Program-made: the position numbers and the translations under genes
Notes under the pieces: generated by a model
The model's input: the letters and a program-made list of their open reading frames with translations, nothing else
Told to the model about the DNA's origin: nothing
The model's database searches: none
Shown here: positions 58,345 through 64,000 of the stretch, in pieces
Layout of the letters: every line of letters starts with the position of its first letter
Numbering within the stretch: position 1 is the stretch's first letter
Origin: Chinchilla lanigera
Taxonomy: Eukaryota; Chordata; Mammalia; Rodentia; Chinchillidae
NCBI RefSeq assembly: GCF_000276665.1
Contig: NW_004955417.1
Location: forward strand, 28,130,674-28,194,673
Direction of reading: 5' to 3'
Length of the DNA: 64,000 nucleotides

Positions 58345-58545
58345 GGTTGAGTATTCCTTTCTCTAAATGTTTGAGATGAGAAGTATTTCGGATTTGGGAG
58401 ATTTTCAGACTTCAGGATATTTGCATACTAGTTAAGCATCCTTAGTCTGAAAATCTGACTCTGAAATGTTCCCAAGCATTGTTTCAGCTCTAATACTGTT
58501 TCAGATTTCAGATTTCAACTTAGGGCTGTTCAACTTGTACTGAGA
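58345..58545 (+). mobile_element. Tigger/MER-like DNA transposon fragment (5' part plus end)
   Basis: The element starts ACAGGTTGAGTATTCCTTTC, then AGAAGTATTTCGGATTTGGG and GGATATTTGCATACTAGTTA. It ends with CAGATTTCAGATTTCAACTT and GGGCTGTTCAACTTGTACTG, an inverted match to the start. This is a shortened copy of a common mammalian Tigger-class MITE with both ends visible. Confidence 0.7.
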
Positions 58546-60039
58546 AAGGGTCCGCTACTCAGCGGGACATAAGGATAGGAACAACCAGGTTACTCTGCCT
58601 TTTCTCTCCCGCTTCAAGGTCCTGGCTTACAGCACTGGCCTACACTTCTGTAGTGTGAATACCCCCACTCTGTCTGATGTCCAGCGACCAGACGCTGTGA
58701 CATTGCTGCAGGGTCCCGGGCAGACCGGCACACACGTGTCACTACTAAGCCAAAGCGAGCCAGCCTGAGTCTAGTCTTTGCCTTCTCTTATGATTAGCAA
58801 TCAATCTGGGGAAATTAGGACTCCAGTGGCAGCCAATGACACATCTTAAATTACTTTCTCTGAGGCACCACCTTGAGAAGGACATTGACAAACGGTTATT
58901 TCAGAAATAGAAAATGCCCATCTCAAGGACCAAGCCAGCCACCCACTCAGTTTTATCTTATCTATGAGACAAATTATGCTTATCATCGCAAAGACACAGC
59001 GCAGTTTCAAAGCTCTGGCAGCAGTGCTCTGAAACCATATACCGCTCCTAGAGGCTCTTCCTGGTCTCTGTAAACTGCAGTATGACCGGTATTTTCCAGA
59101 AAATGTTGCAGTTGCTTATTGCTGAAAAAAGAGAACAAGAGACGACTTACAGAATAACTTAAAGAAAGTCCATTCTTTGGAATTTTGGAGGAAATCCTTA
59201 TATCATAAGCATACAAATATTCCATAAATGCAGTCTACCTGTACGTGAGGTGCTATACACTGTTTGAAAAAGAATGAACAGCACGTAATTTTGTTCTTTC
59301 AGGAATTTTGTGAGATATCCAAGTGGTTGTTCCTTTTTTCCTTCCCTTTTATATCTCTTTATTTTCCTCTAACACTCTTCCTTAAAAGATTAAAATGTTT
59401 CATCAGGTAATAGTTATTAAATAAGGCCCAATGTGTCATCCTCTGATTTAAAGTTTTTCCCTTAAGGAGCCACTGGCTAAATTTTACAATAAATAACAAT
59501 TTCCCAGCCTATCAAATTGGATAAAAACATCTCTTTTTTCTTTTGAAGTGCCTCATAACATCCAGTGACAGCGATGGCTGCGTGGCCCGATGCTGTTAGA
59601 TTTACGAAGTAATAAAATCCTGGGCAAGAACCATGCTCACAGATAACCCCACTATTTGAGATAGGGGAGGAGGCAATCTTCTGGATACATTTATTTGATT
59701 TTCCTTCTGTGCTCCTCTGAAACGATTGCCTGTATTCCTCTGATTTCCAGTTCAGGTTCAGGATCCTTTTACATGCTTGCCATGCACCAAGGATCAGTGC
59801 AGGAAAGTCAGATGCTGTCCTAACAGCTCCGAGACTCTGGCCAGGAGACCAGCTGAGATCCAGCACTGCAAATGCTGCAAATGCAGTGCTAGAACCTGTG
59901 CTTCAGGAGTTCGAATGTGAAGAATGGAATTTCCTTGGTGGGGATCAGAGGTGAGCAGGAGAAACATGGCCCTTCCTGCCCGCCTTCAAATGCTTATCCA
60001 CCTCACAAAGACATCTGAGCTTATTTGTTTGTCTGCTAC

Positions 60040-60110
60040 ATGCTGGTATGAGCTCAAGCCTGTGTGCATGCTAAGCAAATACTTTACCACTGAGCTGTAC
60101 CTGCAGCCCA
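60040..60110 (-). repeat. Diverged ID-like SINE, antisense
   Basis: GGTATGAGCTCAAGCCTGTG, TGCATGCTAAGCAAATACTT and TACCACTGAGCTGTACC correspond to the reverse of an ID-type element. Confidence 0.6.
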
Positions 60111-61194
60111 AGAAATCTGAGCAACTCAGAAGGAAACCTAAGAAAATGCTCTGTGAACATAAATCTTGTACTCATGCAGAGATATTTTAATTCTATAAAT
60201 CACTGTCTAACTCAGTAGGTACGAAGGGTCTAAAATATCCTCAGGCAATCCCTAAATTTCACTTCATTTTAGCCTCTTTATTTTACATTTTCAACATGAT
60301 GGTTTGGGTTTCAAGAAAATTTTCTTCTCTTTTCTTGTTTCTACAGAAGTTCCATGGTATGGGGGAATCAGAAAGATCTACCACAAATCCTGGCTCATAT
60401 ACCTACTTTTTAGCCCAAGGAAATTAATTAATGTTGAGACTCAGCCTTTTAGTTTGTAAATTAAGAATCCTAGTAACTACCATGTGGCTGTGTGTCATAT
60501 TTCATGGTAATATCTACCATCTGTTCTGCCCTGCCCAAGTGACCATAAACTACATAATTCAGGACTTAGGGGGAAGGCAGTAAACTCTCAGAACATTTGA
60601 TAAGTTATAATTATTATTTATCGTTTTTAAATGCACTAAAATGCCTAAAAATTTATCAGAGGAAAATATTACAAAATTAAAATAATTCCAAATTGATAGT
60701 CGGCACATAAAAAATAGAGTTGACATCAACTTTGCCAACAAAACACAAAACAGTCTGAAACAGAACTGGTGAGAGCAGTCACTGAGTGATCTCCGTGGCT
60801 CGAAACGTTTTCCCTACCAGAAGATGACGTGGGCCAATGCAGTCATTGAAATCCAGCCCATCTCGGTTTCCAGTTAGTCTAGCGCCCCTGCTGGCAGATG
60901 GCCAGAACTGACCGTCATGAGCCACCCTCGCTCCCTTTCAAGTGCGAATATCTTCTACCCAGTTCTAAGGATGGTATCGCCTTACGATTTCCCAGGTGCA
61001 TCCTTTCTATCCATTCCCGGGCTGTCATCAGTGCCTCCAATTCAGATTAAAGTTTTGAAAGACTCTTTTCCAAAACTAATGCTGAGTGATTTCTCTCAGT
61101 ACCTCATTCAACTTGTTCTTTACAGACTACTGTAGAGCTGATTGCTCAGGCATGCACTTCCGGGAGTCAGACAGCCGGGGTTATGCTCTGGGCT

Positions 61195-61365
61195 GCCATA
61201 GCCTCTGTGTGTGACGGAGACAAGTTGGTTAATTTCTCGAAGCTTCAGTGTCCCAATCTTTAAAATGAGGGAGGTGCCCCTCCTTCCCTTGCAGGGTCGC
61301 TGGGACAGGGCCCTTGGCAAGAAGCCTTGCCTTCAGTACGTGCTCGTTACTGGTCAGAACTGCTG
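61195..61365 (+). repeat. MIR-like SINE remnant
   Basis: GACAAGTTGGTTAATTTCTC, GAAGCTTCAGTGTCCCAATC, TTTAAAATGAGGGAGGTGCC and TTCAGTACGTGCTCGTTA follow the MIR core order. Confidence 0.65.
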
Positions 61366-61549
61366 CTGTTCACCACTCAGGGGTTCGGAAACACCTAGAA
61401 TCCTCACAGGCTCCACCCACTGGTCACCTGACCTGTCAGTATTTATAAATGAGCCCCACAGGAAAAGGAGCTGTCACCGCCCACAGCATCGATGTTGACA
61501 GAAACTCATTCTATAAAGAGTTGCAGTGCGGAACTGAAAGCATTCTAGA

Positions 61550-61642
61550 GCACTCGTTTATCCAATCAAAGCCTTTGGAAGCACTCGTTTATCCAATCAA
61601 AGCCTTTGGAAGCACTTGTTTATCCAATCAAAGCCTTTGGAA
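61550..61642. repeat. Three tandem 31-bp units with CCAAT motif
   Basis: A 31-base unit beginning GCACTCGTTTATCCAATCAA is repeated at 61550-61580, 61581-61611 and 61612-61642. The units differ by one base (ACTCG versus ACTTG in the third). Each unit contains TATCCAATCAAAG, a CCAAT box. The near identity shows a recent local duplication in the DPYS intron. Confidence 0.97.
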
Positions 61643-62984
61643 GCAATGAAAAGGGGAGAAACCTTGTGTAATGGATTCTGAGACTCCACAAGCAAAACGA
61701 GAGTCACAGAACGTTAGAACAGAAAACAAAGAGCTGTTGGAGCGAAGTGCAATGGATCGAAACACAGCCGGAGGACTGGGGAGCAGGCAATGAACACTCG
61801 AAAATCAAGAAGGACAGAGGCTTTGGAGGGACTCTGAGGGTGACGGAGGGGCAGATCTTGGTGGCCCCTGGAGGGGCGCAGGGAATCCTGCTGGAGAAAC
61901 CAGCCATCTCCCCTGCTGAGGCCCAGCCTGGCGATTCTGCTGTTTTCTGGGGTGATGCCACAGTGCTGCCTCCCCATTCTAAAATTCAAACCTCCAAAGA
62001 ATGTTTAAGGGGAAAGGTTCCATATTTTGGTGTAGTTAATAGAGTGAAATGTAAAAACTATTTTAAAAACCTGTAAACCGAAGCAAACGTTTGTGAAATC
62101 TCAAGATGAACTGCAAGTTTGTATCTCTTTTATGCCACAGTTATTCCAAAGGTTCGAGGCTCGGTGCCGACAGTGGTGGGAACGGGAAGCAGAGGCGGCG
62201 CTGTTACCGACGCCCTTCCGGGCCTCCCGTCCTCTGAATCTCACCCGAGTCTCAGGATGTGTTAAGAGAAAATGTTTCCATTATCCATGAGGAATCTGAG
62301 CCCAGGGAGGATTGCTCTGAGCCCCGGCTAGGACGGAAGCCAAGGTAGAATCCGAGTTTGCATCTACTGACTTCCTCCACCGCTGGCCGGTGGTCACGGG
62401 ATGCAGCGCGCAGTCCTTCCTCAAGGGCACCCCACTCTTCAAAGGACCCAGACGCGGCTCTGGACCCACGGGGCCTGCACCAGGGCCACAACCCCGGCAG
62501 TTGCTCCAGCCAATGAATGTGCGCCACCTGCAGCTGGCTGACAGGAGACTTGGGCAGGAGTCTCAAAAGGTCTGGCTCACGGTCCCCCACCCCGGTCTGT
62601 TTGGGTCTACCGTCCCTCTCCTCCACGTTTTCTTTCCTTCCTGGGGTCACACTCGAGTGGCCCTCTGGAGATCCTCTGGTCTGTCCTGCTTGCCTCTCCA
62701 GGGGTTTCCCTGATAAGACCCTGCACCTTTATCGTCGGGGTCCCTCTGGGAGGCCCCTGACTAACCAGGTTGCCAAAAGGGCCCAGGGACCATGAACGTG
62801 ACCCAGGGGCAGACTCAGCAGTGTGCGGCAGGAAACAGCCCTGCAGGAGTCTCCTCTGAAGGCTGCTGTTGGTCTGAGAGGGCTCACACCAGCAACGTGC
62901 TGAACGTGGAGCCCAGCTCCACCGCCACCCACGCACCAGGGTGGGGGTGGTCCGGCTCCTGCGGTGCCGCTGTGACCGACTCAC

Positions 62985-63192
62985 CTGGTCGCGCTGCTGG
63001 ATTCGCTTGTAAACGTATTCGGCAAATGGTCGGCGTGGGATAAACTTCCCGTGTCCCGGTGTGACGCTGAGGGCCCCCTCCTCATACACCACTTTGCCCC
63101 TTGAGATCGTCACCAGCGGCACCCCGTGGCACACCATGCCCTCGAAGATGTTGAAGTTCACGGCCTGATGGTGAGTCTTAGCCGAGATGGTC
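62985..63192 (-). CDS. DPYS: DPYS penultimate coding exon (69 codons plus a split codon)
   Basis: On the - strand the exon starts after acceptor TTTTTTCCATATCCAG (ending at the complement of 63193). Its first base completes a split Arg codon. It then encodes [38 protein letters not shown] and [19 protein letters not shown], ending with Gln before donor GTGAGT. These are the highly conserved C-terminal blocks of mammalian dihydropyrimidinase. They include the edge of the amidohydrolase fold and the small beta domain that helps tetramer assembly; the zinc ligands lie in earlier exons outside the window. The length (208 bases) fits human residues 413-481. The open frame continues falsely through both splice sites. 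Confidence 0.97.
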
Positions 63193-64000
63193 CTGGATAT
63201 GGAAAAAACAAACAAAAAGCCGCAGGTCATCGCTGGCTCGTGTGACAAGCATGAAGTGTTAACGGAAGAAGGCTGGAAGGGACGTCACCGCTCTGTTAAG
63301 CCAGGGCTTCGTCACTGTGCCCAGCGAGGACGTTAAGAATAGAGCGTGGCCATTTCATTGCTGGTCACTGCACTTCCCAGGGAGGCGGAAGAGACGGCTC
63401 TGCTGTGCTGCGTGAGGACAGAGGGGCGGGAGAGGGCACTGTCTGTCATGCGGAGGCTTTCAAGTTGTTTTTATGTGCCAAAGGGCATCACATGTGCTCA
63501 GGCTGCGATTATCAAATCTCCTCAGCAGGGGGAGCCCCTGAATCCCCGCCGCAGCACTTGACAGCTGCCTTCCCAGAGCAACACGCGACAATCGCTGCGC
63601 AGAGGCCCGGCGTTACCAAGGAGAACTGCACCTGGAGTCCCTCCCCGACCCGTGTCCATGGCAAAATTGGAAAATTGAGGCTAGAACGAATAAGCAAATA
63701 CATTAGCATTTAATCTCTTAGCATACTCGATACAGGGATTGCCATACTCCCCATCTCTCGGTAGCTTAGCTTTATCTGTACCTCTGATAGTTACAGACAC
63801 ACTTGTGTGCGTTTACCGTGGACAGTATGATCTTGTGAAGTTGTAAAAACTGCAGAATGACTAAGGCTGGCTAACTGGCCTCACGGTGTTCCCATTTCTG
63901 TGATGTGAATGCTTCATCTCCATCCTCCTGGCATTTTTCAGGAACACCATAGATTAAAGTCCACACGCTGTGCAGCAGAGCTCTGGACGCGCTCCTCCCG
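63193..64000 (-). other. DPYS: DPYS intron upstream of the penultimate exon (partial)
   Basis: The acceptor side is a pyrimidine-rich tract on the - strand. The rest runs off the window. No further DPYS exon or known repeat is recognised. Confidence 0.85.

Larger units (their letters stand above)
54851..62984 (-). other. DPYS: DPYS last intron
   Basis: The 8.1-kb intron runs from donor GTGAGT (complement of 62979-62984) to the CAG acceptor at 54851-54853. It holds a MaLR LTR at 56595-56945, MIR-like remnants near 57300, 58180 and 61195, a Tigger-like end at 58345-58545, an ID-like SINE at 60040-60110 and a triple 31-bp repeat at 61550-61642. It also holds an AT-rich enhancer-like block at 57640-57860. 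No other gene is recognised on either strand. Confidence 0.93.

Noticed and set aside
61550..61642. Triple 31-bp repeat considered as a CRISPR-like array
   Set aside because: The units are directly abutting with no spacers, in a mammalian intron; it is an ordinary tandem duplication.
62607..63248. 213-codon - frame taken as one gene
   Set aside because: Only the middle part is DPYS exon; both ends run into introns past clear splice sites.

Overview
This window is mammalian nuclear DNA, most likely from a rodent. It contains spliced vertebrate genes with GT-AG introns, tRNA-derived ID-type SINEs in both orientations, B1-type (7SL-derived) SINEs, degraded L1M LINEs, MaLR-type LTRs, MER5/Tigger-type DNA transposon fossils and two assembly gaps. 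ID together with B1 points to rodents. The ID subtype and the partly duplicated B1 copies do not look like mouse or rat, but the exact lineage cannot be fixed by eye (a castorimorph such as beaver is one possibility).

Two genes can be assembled from exons. DCSTAMP (dendritic cell-specific transmembrane protein, the osteoclast/macrophage fusion factor) is on the + strand. It has three coding exons at 31820-32860, 36097-36405 and 37302-37376, all joined in phase 0, giving exactly 470 residues, the length of the human protein. The 3' end of DPYS (dihydropyrimidinase) is on the - strand. Its last two coding exons are at 62985-63192 and 54734-54850, and a probable polyadenylation signal lies near 53135. 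The two genes are convergent, about 15 kb apart, as in human and mouse. In those genomes the gene upstream of DCSTAMP is RIMS2 on the same strand. The first ~760 bases look like a 3' UTR ending at an AATAAA, so they may be the RIMS2 3' end; this rests on position and sequence character, not on coding sequence.

Layout: 1-760, probable RIMS2 3' UTR. 770-7000, GC-rich intergenic DNA with SINEs and a CpG-rich block holding a 170-base gap. 7040-9360, an old antisense L1 with a nested SINE. 9530-10410, an unclassified LTR-like block with an internal duplication. 10.4-26.3 kb, mostly GC-rich, gene-poor DNA with SINEs and a 429-base gap beside a CCCCAG hexamer array. 26.38-26.58 kb, a candidate DCSTAMP promoter and first exon (AP-1, PU.1-like and TATA-like motifs), followed by a CpG island. 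26.6-37.8 kb, DCSTAMP. 37.8-53.1 kb, intergenic DNA rich in old repeats. 53.1-64.0 kb, the 3' part of DPYS, including a complete 8.1-kb last intron.

The two genes do not form a pathway: DCSTAMP acts in cell fusion and DPYS in pyrimidine catabolism. I found no evidence of a novel multi-gene system. The points most worth a second look are the candidate DCSTAMP promoter, a triple 31-bp CCAAT-containing repeat and an AT-rich enhancer-like block in DPYS intron 9, the diverged DPYS C-terminus, and the LTR-like block near 9.5-10.4 kb.
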